Shown: piece after piece, positions 11,768-20,349 of the stretch
Position numbering within the stretch: the first letter of the stretch is position 1
Layout: the number at the start of each line of letters is the position of its first letter
DNA from: Dissophora ornata
Lineage: Eukaryota > Mortierellomycota > Mortierellomycetes > Mortierellales > Mortierellaceae
Direction of reading: 5' to 3'
Length of the DNA stretch: 24,409 nt
Assembly (NCBI GenBank): GCA_025201705.1
Contig: MU617073.1
Location: 1-24,409, forward strand
Position numbers and translations under genes: made by a program
The notes under the pieces: model-generated
Databases searched by the model: none
What the model saw: the letters and a program-made list of their open reading frames with translations, nothing else
What the model was told of the DNA's origin: nothing

Positions 11768-12035
11768 GCGACAGTGAGTGTGGGCTATGGATGTAATGAA
11801 CGAATGATTATGATGAAGAGCCAGGAATGGATCAGTTGCGGCGGCAAAGAAAGACGCGGCATGAGAATGTTGTTTTGTTGATCGGGAGGGTGGGGGGTGT
11901 AGAAACGCGCCTGTTTTTTAATATATCCAAAAATGGTGGCGTTTCTCAGGGCCTGCCTGCAACTCTTCGACCCGTCGCGTTCTCGCGGGTGATCACTGTC
12001 TCGCAAACTCACACACCGAACACACACATTCACAC
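11768..12035. promoter_or_regulatory. shared upstream region of RMI1 and ALG13
   Basis: These 268 nt lie between two divergent start codons. They contain a GC-rich imperfect palindrome around 11970-11992 (ACCCG...CGGGT with inner CGCG pairs) and a CA-rich stretch just before the ALG13 ATG. No TATA box is convincing. Confidence 0.5.
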
Positions 12036-12742
12036 ATGACGAACAGAGTCTTTGTCACCGTGGGATCCACACAGTTCGACAAACTCATCGCCGTGGTCTC
12101 GTCGCCAGCACTGCTGCAGCTGCTGCATTCACTCAACTACACCCATCTCACCATTCAACATGGCCAGAGTCCAATCACCACCCCATCCTCCACAGACTCA
12201 TCAGGAATAAAAATTAATACGTACAAATATAAACCCTCTCTACGCAAGGATATGGAAGGTGCGAATCTGGTCATTAGCCACGCCGGTAAGCAACTCCCTC
12301 TTCTCCCGCTATATGACTTCACTGTTTTTGTCCTTCTTGCACTTGCACTATAACCACTCAACATCGCAAATTAGGTTCGGGATCCATCCTTGAAGCCCTA
12401 CGCCTAAAGAAGAAACTCATCGTCGTTGTGAACGAAGACTTGATGGATAACCACCAGCTCGAACTCGGATCTGCGCTTCACGAGCAAGGCTATCTCGTCT
12501 GCTGCAATGTTTCGTGAGTCCACCATCTTTTTGCACCCCTTTCTTTTTTCATGGGCAAAAAATTACTATTTCAGTTTCACGTTTTTTTTTTCCTCAACTC
12601 TGCATGCCTTATATGATAACTCTTTAAATCTAGCGACCTCGAAAGTGTGCTCAAGGCAAAAGAGTACGATTCTCTAGCACCGTTCCCACAACCGGATCCG
12701 ACGCGCTTTTCTAATTTCTTGGACTCGCGAATGGGTCTATGA
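12036..12742 (+). CDS. ALG13: ALG13, UDP-GlcNAc transferase catalytic subunit
   Basis: Exons 12036-12285, 12375-12513 and 12634-12742 give 498 nt, 165 residues, with consistent GT-AG phases. The protein is one small GT28 C-terminal domain: an N-terminal strand [14 protein letters not shown], then ADLVISHAG-like residues ANLVISHAG (to residue 84) spliced to [19 protein letters not shown], then [10 protein letters not shown], which contributes to UDP-GlcNAc binding in this family. Known role: soluble Alg13 pairs with membrane-bound Alg14 on the cytosolic face of the ER and adds the second GlcNAc to GlcNAc-PP-dolichol. The protein has no Alg14 domain, as in most fungi; its partner must be elsewhere. 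It is somewhat shorter than the yeast protein (about 200 residues), but both ends of the domain are present. It is head-to-head with RMI1 and tail-to-tail with the BTB gene. Confidence 0.92.
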
Positions 12743-12753
12743 CACTTTGAAGA

Positions 12754-12759
12754 AATAAA
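12754..12759 (+). terminator. poly(A) signal of ALG13
   Basis: An AATAAA hexamer lies 12 nt past the ALG13 stop, in the 101-nt gap to the oppositely oriented BTB gene. Confidence 0.5.
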
Positions 12760-12843
12760 ATAACCGTAGAAAAAAAACAGGCATTTTTATATTTCTTTGC
12801 AATGCATAAGAAAACAAGCATTGACAAAAGTATGATGTCGAAA

Positions 12844-15462
12844 TCACTCTATGAAAGAAACTTTGTCGTCCCAGGCGCACTCACGTTTAAACTTCCTCAT
12901 CCATGCCTTGGCTCTCTCGGCTTTGTCAGCCTGAGCCGGGAGAGCCGGGAGGGGTCGCTCATGAGGATGGGGGGACTGATGCTGAAGCTGAACCAGCGGC
13001 AACTCTTGTTTCCATCGCGGCACAGCAGCATTACCAAGAGCTACTCGCTCGTCAAATCGGGCGCGGAGAGTAGCAGACAGACCCGTCGACCTTGACCCAG
13101 GCTGCTTATCTTCTTTCTCCTGGTTTTGTTGCTGTTGCTGCGGCTGTTGCCGCGTTGGCAGCACATGGAGCATTTGCAATTGTTGTCGGATCTTGGTTCC
13201 TGGCGACTGTTTGCGATACTCCCTTGAAATTCGTCTTACCAGATGCCACTTCCCGTACTCCCCCTCCTCTCCTTCTTGGCGACTCGGATTAACATCGACC
13301 ATGCTGCCACTACTTCCTCCACTTTTGCCCTCGCTTATCTCTTGACCCAGGCCCTGTTCACGAACACCAACCTCATCCTGCAATGGAGGATCTTCTGGAT
13401 TTTTGTCCTGGTAATGCACTAACAAGAACATTGTCAACAACTCATCCTTGACTCTTCGCATATCACCACTCCTCACCCCTTCCCTGGCTTCATTTTTCAC
13501 GTTCTCCGGCTGGACACCTCGTAAAAACGCCTTGAAATCATCTAGCTCCAACATCTCGACCGCCATCGTCCAGAGCTCTCTGTGATCACCCGCGTGCGCA
13601 ATAGCTCGTTGCTTAATATCCTCGAGTCGATAACGCTCTGTGAAGCGGAGCACCGAAGGCCATGTCTCGATGTTCAATTCGAGGCACTCAAAAATCCGAT
13701 CTCCAAGAAAATTGACTAAACTGGGGACACCGTAAATGTAAGCGATACGAAAGACGGGCAATAAGTCAACCTCTCGTATCTGCAAAGGGCTCAATATTCC
13801 GTAGAGGATTTGAAGAAAAACTCCGAAATGGTGGGACTTGTAGCCAGAGCTTCGTTCTGTGGCAACGAACGTGACAGAGAAACTGCTGCCCTGTGTGGAG
13901 CTGGATGTGGGGAACAGGTTGTCTGATCTCGATCTCGTTGCGGGTTCGTGCTGCGAGAAAACTGATAGACCACTGTTGCCTTGCCTTATATGTTCTCTTG
14001 CTCCTTGGCTAAGATCGGCAGTAGCAGCTGCAGAGCCGTTGTTCTGCAGACGCGAGGAGCCATCCCCGTTGCCCCCATAGTACACACCAGTATCATCCTC
14101 TCTACCATTTGTCATCGTTTGGCCCTGGTCTCCATCCGTAATTCGTTCCAAATCTAGACCCATTCGCTGCTTAGCGGTGTCCCGTGTCACTTCCCGCGAT
14201 TCGTCGCGTATGGTCGCACTCGGGTCACCCTCCGCAGGAGTGACCGGGAACCGACGAGCGTGTTCCAGCGTGATTGACGCGCACGAGCAGTCCAACACCT
14301 TAATCTCGGCTGTCGGCTCCTGAGTCCTCGCCACCTCAAAGAGCTCTCGAAAGTAACTGCATTGTTCTGCAAGCACACCTCGATGCATGTGAAACGTAGC
14401 CTCGTCGACAGTGAGGCGTATATCCGAGTAAAGGGGGTTATTGAACAGTCTACGGAGAAGCGTCGCTGGGTCGACCGTGGCATTCGAGACAAATGACTGC
14501 CGAGTATTAGTAGCGATAGTAGGGGCGGGGCCAGATCTCCTGTCGCGAGACGACGTGGCTGCTTGTGTGCCCTGCTGACCCATGTAGCCAGGTAAAGCTT
14601 CGTTCTCGCCAGGGTGATAATTCGTGGAAGAGACCGAACAAGTAGCCGATGTACGCGTTGGCGAGGAAGGGAAAGAGCATGAGGGCGCAGAAGAATCCAG
14701 ATCAAAAGACTGATCGCCGTCCTCTCGGTGCTTCTCTGATACCACAGGGTCGGACACCGTCGCCATTGTGGACATGTTGGCATCAAGATTAAGACCACTC
14801 CCTGCATAGTTACTAATCTTGCAGGAAGAACCTCTCGACAGGCCCGTGTCGTTTTCCATCAAAGACATAGCGGAGGTCGGCTTGATGACATTGATTGAAG
14901 ATGTCGCCCACGGTCTTGATACCTCTTCTTGTGCTACAGGGGGTCGTGGACGTGGACGCGGAGCCGGTGTGAGCCCACTCTGCTCCGTTATTGCAAGCTC
15001 CGCGGAGTATGATTGCCGCGGGACGTCGTCTGCCGACGGACAAGAGACATTCACAGTCTCCGCACGACCGGACGAGACCCTACAAATTTGGAAGGGCTCA
15101 GAATCGAGCGAATCATTCACTTTTGAGCGCTGAATATCAAAAGCCATGGCGTTTGCAATGACTTGTTCAAGATGTATTCTGGGTGAATCCACTGGTGGAT
15201 TTTCGTGACTGAGAAGAAGGATCGAGGACGAGGAAAGCGGGGGATTGGAGGAACCATTTGGAGTTTGAACCGGTTTCTTTTCCCTCTTGTCCTTGTTTCT
15301 CTTCAACGGCTCTTCTGAACTCATGGAGGAACGAACAGAGTGTGGGTGGCCGGAATGGTTTTGCCGCTTGTCTATTTTCAGAAGAGTGTCTATTTTTGAG
15401 ATGAGGGAATAGAACACATCGCTATCCGTCAGGAAACGTGGCAGCATTTTGCCATAGAACAT
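12844..15462 (-). CDS. BTB/POZ-domain protein with a long insertion in the BTB fold, intronless
   Basis: A single open frame of 872 residues. Residues 1 to about 330 are Ser/Pro-rich and probably disordered, with a basic KRNKDKREKK patch near 54-63. A BTB fold starts near 335 (NNPLYSDIRLTVDEATFHMH, RGVLAEQCSYFRELFE, then EIKVLDCS). It breaks off near 395 and resumes near 541 with HHFGVFLQILYG and LLPVFRIAYIYGVPSLVNFL. About 145 low-complexity residues lie between, where a BTB domain normally has a short loop. A helical BACK-like stretch follows (about 595-690: IETWPSVLRFTERYRLEDIK). The tail has a Gln run (13120-13150) and a basic end. Family knowledge: BTB proteins often act as Cullin-3 adaptors or dimerising scaffolds, but I cannot assign an exact function. 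A second ATG six codons in (15444) is also possible. No intron is needed, unlike most neighbours. Confidence 0.82.
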   Translation of the reverse strand: MFYGKMLPRFLTDSDVFYSLISKIDTLLKIDKRQNHSGHPHSVRSSMSSEEPLKRNKDKREKKPVQTPNGSSNPPLSSSSILLLSHENPPVDSPRIHLEQVIANAMAFDIQRSKVNDSLDSEPFQICRVSSGRAETVNVSCPSADDVPRQSYSAELAITEQSGLTPAPRPRPRPPVAQEEVSRPWATSSINVIKPTSAMSLMENDTGLSRGSSCKISNYAGSGLNLDANMSTMATVSDPVVSEKHREDGDQSFDLDSSAPSCSFPSSPTRTSATCSVSSTNYHPGENEALPGYMGQQGTQAATSSRDRRSGPAPTIATNTRQSFVSNATVDPATLLRRLFNNPLYSDIRLTVDEATFHMHRGVLAEQCSYFRELFEVARTQEPTAEIKVLDCSCASITLEHARRFPVTPAEGDPSATIRDESREVTRDTAKQRMGLDLERITDGDQGQTMTNGREDDTGVYYGGNGDGSSRLQNNGSAAATADLSQGAREHIRQGNSGLSVFSQHEPATRSRSDNLFPTSSSTQGSSFSVTFVATERSSGYKSHHFGVFLQILYGILSPLQIREVDLLPVFRIAYIYGVPSLVNFLGDRIFECLELNIETWPSVLRFTERYRLEDIKQRAIAHAGDHRELWTMAVEMLELDDFKAFLRGVQPENVKNEAREGVRSGDMRRVKDELLTMFLLVHYQDKNPEDPPLQDEVGVREQGLGQEISEGKSGGSSGSMVDVNPSRQEGEEGEYGKWHLVRRISREYRKQSPGTKIRQQLQMLHVLPTRQQPQQQQQNQEKEDKQPGSRSTGLSATLRARFDERVALGNAAVPRWKQELPLVQLQHQSPHPHERPLPALPAQADKAERAKAWMRKFKRECAWDDKVSFIE

Positions 15463-15793
15463 CCGCGTTGGTTTAGTGCACCCGTACCGTTAGAGCAGCG
15501 GCGAAAAGACCAGGGCTTAATTGGCATTGTCAAGATGTGTGGGAGAAGGGTACTAAAAAACAAAACGATGTGAGTGTTGATGAAAGAAAGTGTGAAGGTT
15601 GCCAGTCGGGCGCCCCGCGCCCTTATTGACATATAAATGGTAATATACAGACATCTGCTCAAGTAGAACTCCATTCTTCTTCTCGGATATGCAAATGAAT
15701 GATGGCGGCGAATGTCCGAGCAAACATCAGCGCGCGACTTTTGATCGGGGGGTTTTTTTTAGCCATGTCGTAAAATGTACTATGCATCTTGTG
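15463..15793. other. intergenic region upstream of the BTB gene
   Basis: About 330 nt between the BTB start and the 3' end of the WD40 gene. It holds a GC-rich palindromic patch near 15608-15622 (GGGCGCCCCGCGCCC) next to an AT-rich stretch (15627-15650) that could serve as core promoter for the minus-strand BTB gene. No coding signal is seen. Confidence 0.4.
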
Positions 15794-15799
15794 TTTATT
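15794..15799 (-). terminator. poly(A) signal of the WD40 gene
   Basis: An AATAAA hexamer on the minus strand (TTTATT on plus), about 140 nt past the stop codon at 15943-15941. Confidence 0.4.
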
Positions 15800-15940
15800 T
15801 TCGCTTGTGGGACTCATAAAGTCAGGTATGATATGATATGCGAGGATGTCAAAAGACAAAATATGGAGTCCAGGTCCAAAACGTGAAAACTGAGGTGACA
15901 CTTTTACTCGGCGAGATTCTTCATCACCAACATCCATCAT

Positions 15941-18900
15941 CTACTCAGTCTCATCATCGTCATGCACTGATACTGCCGAGAGATCAGTCGCCACCAAAGA
16001 AAGGGCTGCTGCATCGGCTGCTGCCTTTTCTGTCTCTGCTGATTCTCTGAGTGCCCTGACAAGGTCTGGTTGCTCCTTGTAGGTATATACTTTTACAATT
16101 CCATCTGGATGGTTGGTGCAAACAGATCGAGCAAATATGCGTCAGTAAAAGTGGGCATAGGACCAGGCTACAAATAGCAAAGACAAAGGACATGAGACAT
16201 CAATTAACCTACCATCTGCACTTGTCAGGAGCAAAGGTCGAGTTGGGTGGAAGATGATATCACGCACCTCCACATCTATCATTACAGGGACATAGTATAT
16301 ATGTTAGTGACATTCTGAAATTTGGGCGAATAAATGTTTAGCCACACACCATCCGCGGAACTACAGATTAGCCACACACCATCGTGATCCTTGAGAATCC
16401 CTGTTACTTGTCCAGTCTTCAAATTGTAAATAAAGACCTCGCCTGTGCAGGTCGGTGCCATCAGGTATCTGCCATTGGAGGCGATTTTTATGAGCCAGGC
16501 ATTCGAAAAGTATCTATCGCGTGCGTTAAGTAAATAGCAAGTTAGGTATTATGTATGGCATGGCGCAATGAGCAACACCAACAACAAATCTCGCACTAGA
16601 CTTACTCCTCATCCTGGAATCGTTTGACTTCTGTCAAATACCACTTGCCACCTTTTGTATCGGGATAGACCAACTTGTGGAGCGTGCAAGAGTTGTAATC
16701 CTTGGCTGTTGCATTGAAATGTTTTTTTTTAAAGCAGTGGTTGTAAGTGACTTGGTCTTATCTCTCATGCTCAAGGACACCGTCACTTCATAGTCAAAGA
16801 ACCCACCGATCATTCGCTCTTCTGAATCAAGCAATTCTACACCTCGCGAAATAAAGTATGCAAACAGCTGTGGTCTTGGTGCTGGAGCACGCTCTTCAGC
16901 TTTCATCTTGCCCTTCCTGGTGCGTGATTCTGTCAGCTCTTCTTCATCTGCAGTGGCAGGCGCCTCCTCAGGGATAGGTGAGGGCATAGGGAAATCAGCA
17001 GCTTGGATGAACTTGCCACAGTCGCAGTACGAGGAATACATATTCTCGAAGGTTTGCAACAACTATGATAGAAGCGAATGACTGTGTTAGATGCTACGAT
17101 ATGGCAATTTTGCTAAAATCAGAGCTCCAGCGCGTTTTCACTTACAGCCGCATTCTCAAAGTCATAGAGACGCAGGTTCTCGTCCGCTGCGGCGAGGAAG
17201 TATTTATTGCCCGTATTGGGGACGAACGAGACCGTGAAAGCCATGCAGGTGATGCCATCCGCCATCTGAACCATTGATTCCAGACTCCTACGTTTTTTTT
17301 CAAAAAAAAATATTAGCAATGGGACATATCATAGCCACGAGTACCAGCTGTGTTGACTAACCTCCAGTCAGAGCCCATGTGCCACTTGTTCAAGTAGCCA
17401 TCCTGACTTCCACTAAGGAAATAGTTTTCGCCCTTGAACTGGACTCTCTTGACACACAGCAGCTCTTCGGTGTGACCCTCAAGTGTGACAACGACCTCGC
17501 CAGTTAAAACATCAAACAGTTTAAGTGGGCATGGTAGGATGTTGTTGTCATCATCTGCCTCTGACCAGTTGTTTCTGTCCTTGCGCTTGCCACCAGCGAG
17601 GACTAACGTTTGATCGGGCACAAATGTTCCTACATAGAACTCGTCGATGTGCTCCTCCTATAAAAATACAGGTTCCAGACAGATTTTAGTGGTAACTCTG
17701 GTTATGACTGCAAGTGCAGTAGACACTTCAAGTAATATCGCGTCCACAGAGAAAACAGGGCACTACCCACCTTTGCATCTCGCAGTGTCGTCAGAAGAGA
17801 GTAGTCATCTAGACTCCAGATTCTCACAGAACCGAGATTGCAGAATGTCGCAAGCATGGATCCGTCGGGAGAAAGAGCCATACCGGTAATAGGTGCCTGG
17901 TCCTGAATGTTACAGTCAACCAGCTGAAGAGGGTGATCGTCGCTGATTTTACCAATCATACCAGACCTGCTCTCAGCGTGGTGTTTCCAGTAGCTGTCAG
18001 GGTACTGGCGCGCAAGGCCATAGACGTAGCTTGGATCAAAGTCAAGAGGGTCCTCTGGCTTCACATACGGTACTTTAGGTTTAGGGACACGTTTGAACTT
18101 GGAAACGATGGTTTCTGATGGGCCGGCATTGTCTTCATCTTCGCTGAACGCCGACCTTGACGGTTTCTTGGCCGTCTTTCTTGGGGCCGAGACAGTGGCA
18201 CCCTCCTCCTCCTTCACCGCCTTCGCGGCCTTGCCGGTCTTTGGTTTTGAGACTGGTTTCTTTTTGGTCTTGACTTCCTTCTGCAAGAGCTCGTCGGTGT
18301 CCATCTCGGTGTCCTCATCAAACGGCACCTTTGCCTTGCGTTTACGAATAGGGCGACCATCCTCGGTGTATTCAACGTCCGAGTGAGCAGGGGCATCCAC
18401 ACTTTCAATGTCAATTGCCTCCTCGCTAGACGCGTTCAGAGACGAAGCGCTGTTTTTGGCGAGACTCTCGTCATTCTCCTTGCCTCGCGGTGAGGACCCG
18501 TTCGCGAGAGTGGCCAGGGCGCGTTTCTGAGGGGACGTTACGGGAGCGGAACCGTTCTGCTCGGTGTTGGTGTCGGCGGGCGCGAGTGGCTCTGTCGGCT
18601 AGGGAGAAAAAGACGGGAAGGGGGACCGGAAAGTTGGGATCCTGGACGTTAGTATGTTGTGGGCAACATTTTTTTTTCTGGTGTGTGGAGACGCGTCTCG
18701 TTTTTTGCCCTCTAGTGCGACTAGGGTCTAATCTAGTGCCCTGGTCATGCTCTCTGGGGAAGCATGTTTTGTATGAAGAAATAGAGCGGACGATGGGAGT
18801 GGAGGTAATAGGGCGATTTCATGGTCCAGGAGCATTGTAGGGATAGGAAAGAGCGCAGGGGGAGTGTTCTGGCCTTTGGCATATGCATCCGGGACCATAT

Positions 18901-19012
18901 GGGAACTTTGAAGATTGTTGTATGAAGTTTTCTATTCGTGGTCTGGCTCATGGCGCGATAGTGCAGAGGTGTTTTTGCTATGAAGGAAAGGAGATCCTAC
19001 CGCAAGAGTCAT
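15941..19012 (-). CDS. WD40-repeat protein with charged N-terminal region, function unknown
   Basis: Exons on the minus strand: 19012-19001 (tentative), 18598-17771, 17657-17362, 17287-17146, 17062-16807, 16705-16606, 16513-16380, 16275-16213, 16104-15941. Phases agree throughout and give about 664 residues. The first 170 or so residues are highly charged, Lys/Pro-rich and probably disordered (RPIRKRKAK, KTKKKPVSKPK), suggesting nuclear placement. WD40 blades follow: ITGMALSPDGSMLATFCNLG..VRIWSLDDY; LKLFDVLTGEVVVTLEGHTE with YFLSGSQDGYLNKW; NKYFLAAADENLRLYDFE; then WLIKIASNGRYLMAPT and VEVRDIIFHPTRPLLLTSADDGIVKVY. An acidic insertion lies between blades (SPIPEEAPATADEEELTESR), and a short helical acidic tail ends the protein. 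The start is the weakest part: exon 2 opens at an acceptor (18600-18599) preceded by a perfect TACTAAC branch site, and the only good upstream ATG plus donor gives a four-codon exon MTLA. I do not recognise the family. Confidence 0.8.
16338..16383. repeat. 16-nt direct repeat spaced 30 nt, duplicating a splice donor
   Basis: TTAGCCACACACCATC occurs at 16338-16353 and again at 16368-16383, exactly 30 nt apart. On the minus strand each copy contains GATG|GTGTGTGG. The upstream copy is the exon 7 donor of the WD40 gene (exon end 16380). The second copy would be an in-phase alternative donor 30 nt further on. Confidence 0.85.
18646..18652 (-). other. consensus TACTAAC branch site in the WD40 gene intron 1
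   Basis: A perfect fungal-type TACTAAC lies 48-54 nt before the acceptor AG at 18600-18599, with a pyrimidine-rich stretch between. It supports the acceptor that opens exon 2. Confidence 0.6.
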
Positions 19013-20349
19013 GATGGGGGATTATATCGACTTGTATCGATGTTCCGGAGGAGGAGAATCGAGCAAGAGGGTCAGAAACACAGTATGGACGCCCGCAAGG
19101 ATGTGGGATTCTGAATGGCGAATGAGTAGATGAGACTCTTTTGACCTGATGAGAGCGGTGGAGTTCCTCGCTTGTTTTGAATAAAAAAACGCGTTGTGTG
19201 TGCCATGGATGGGCCGTGACTGTGTTGCCAACGTGACGCAGCCTAGCCGTGCCTGGCTGTGCCTGAAAATCTACCCCAGAAGCAGACCCTGTCTGAGTAT
19301 GTTGGCGTGTGTGTGTGAGGGGGAGCAACCTCCTCGGACTTTTCTTTTTTTCTCTCTCCCTCTCTCTCTCCCTCTCTCTGTCTGTCCTCGTTGTTCTGAG
19401 GAACTTGCTTCAGATCATGTCTTTGAGCACAATCGCCCTTGGAGCGGCTCCAGGACGAGACAAGTCTGAACGTTTGACATGGCGAGAGAGCTATGGGGCC
19501 ATGACAATCTAATACAGGAGTATGGCAATAGGAGTTATGGACGAGATGTGGTTTATGAATGACTTGTAGCACAACAAGTAACCTGTGGTGCCAACGCGTG
19601 CTGTCGGTCGCTCTCTGAATACAACACAGGTGTTCTTTTGATCTCCATTGAAAGAAAGACGCTCTGTCCTGGATACCTGACCATGATCTCACATGCAAAC
19701 CATCGTAGCAAACAGCTCACCTGCCAGTGCTTCAGCAACGATACAACTTGAGTATGCAGAGCGACTGCGCTTTCAGCACCGCAGGAGAGGACGCGGATTC
19801 CTCCTTACTCTTCATACAGACCCTGGCAACGGAGCTAGACTCACTTGCAAATTAGGTTTTATTTATTAACGGTCGTTGGTTCGTCCCAGGGGCCGAATCC
19901 CGGCCTGAGACTCGTTGCCGGGGGACCCCATTGATCCATTTACACTGACGGTCATGCCTCTTAGCTACTATACACATCCTCAGAGGACTCTTGGGAGGGG
20001 CTAGTGTAGTGGGCTAGTCTCGCTCTTATTTGTGCAAACATGCTTTGGCCGTCCCTTGGGTCTTGGTCGTTGGGTGCGATGACTGGGTGCTCTTGCGTGA
20101 GCTCTTTTATTTCTAAGGTGCTACCTTATTTCTCGCGCTTCGCTCCTCTCATCCTTCTTTCTTCTTTCATCCCTTGACCTACTCCATTTCCTCGCCCACC
20201 ACCGTCGCTTCCTGTCAGATCTCGCTTCATCCGTGCCCCCTCATCTCTCGACTAGCAGACCTGACTGTTGTGTGTGACCGAAAGAGTGAATATACCCTCC
20301 TCCCTCGCCGCTACTCCACACCGCCCTCCACTTCGCCATCATCTCTGCC
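19013..20349. promoter_or_regulatory. large divergent upstream region between the WD40 gene and PAK gene
   Basis: About 1.3 kb without a credible gene. It holds a CT-rich microsatellite-like tract (about 19338-19384), a GC-rich patch with a small hairpin (19896-19930), and a strongly pyrimidine-rich stretch from about 20130 to 20345 that is probably the PAK promoter or 5' UTR. Open frames here (for example 151 codons on minus at 19243-19698) are compositionally odd, partly translate the CT repeat and resemble no protein I know. Confidence 0.45.
19338..19384. repeat. imperfect CT microsatellite
   Basis: A run of CTCTCTCT units broken by CC pairs on the plus strand (GA-rich on minus), inside the divergent upstream region. 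It could be a promoter element of the GAGA type, or merely low-complexity DNA. Confidence 0.75.

Noticed and set aside
14187..14807. 206-codon minus-strand open frame inside the BTB gene
   Set aside because: It is an alternative frame of the same strand, Arg/Leu/Ser-rich without a domain, while the BTB frame covers the same bases with a recognisable fold.
19243..19698. 151-codon minus-strand open frame in the large intergenic region
   Set aside because: It translates the CT microsatellite as an Arg/Glu run, has no recognisable domain, and lies in a compositionally non-coding stretch.
19896..19930. GC-rich GGCCG-AATCC-CGGCC hairpin, considered as a tRNA or other RNA gene
   Set aside because: The stem is only 5 bp. 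On neither strand could I fold an acceptor stem, anticodon arm and T arm in proper spacing.
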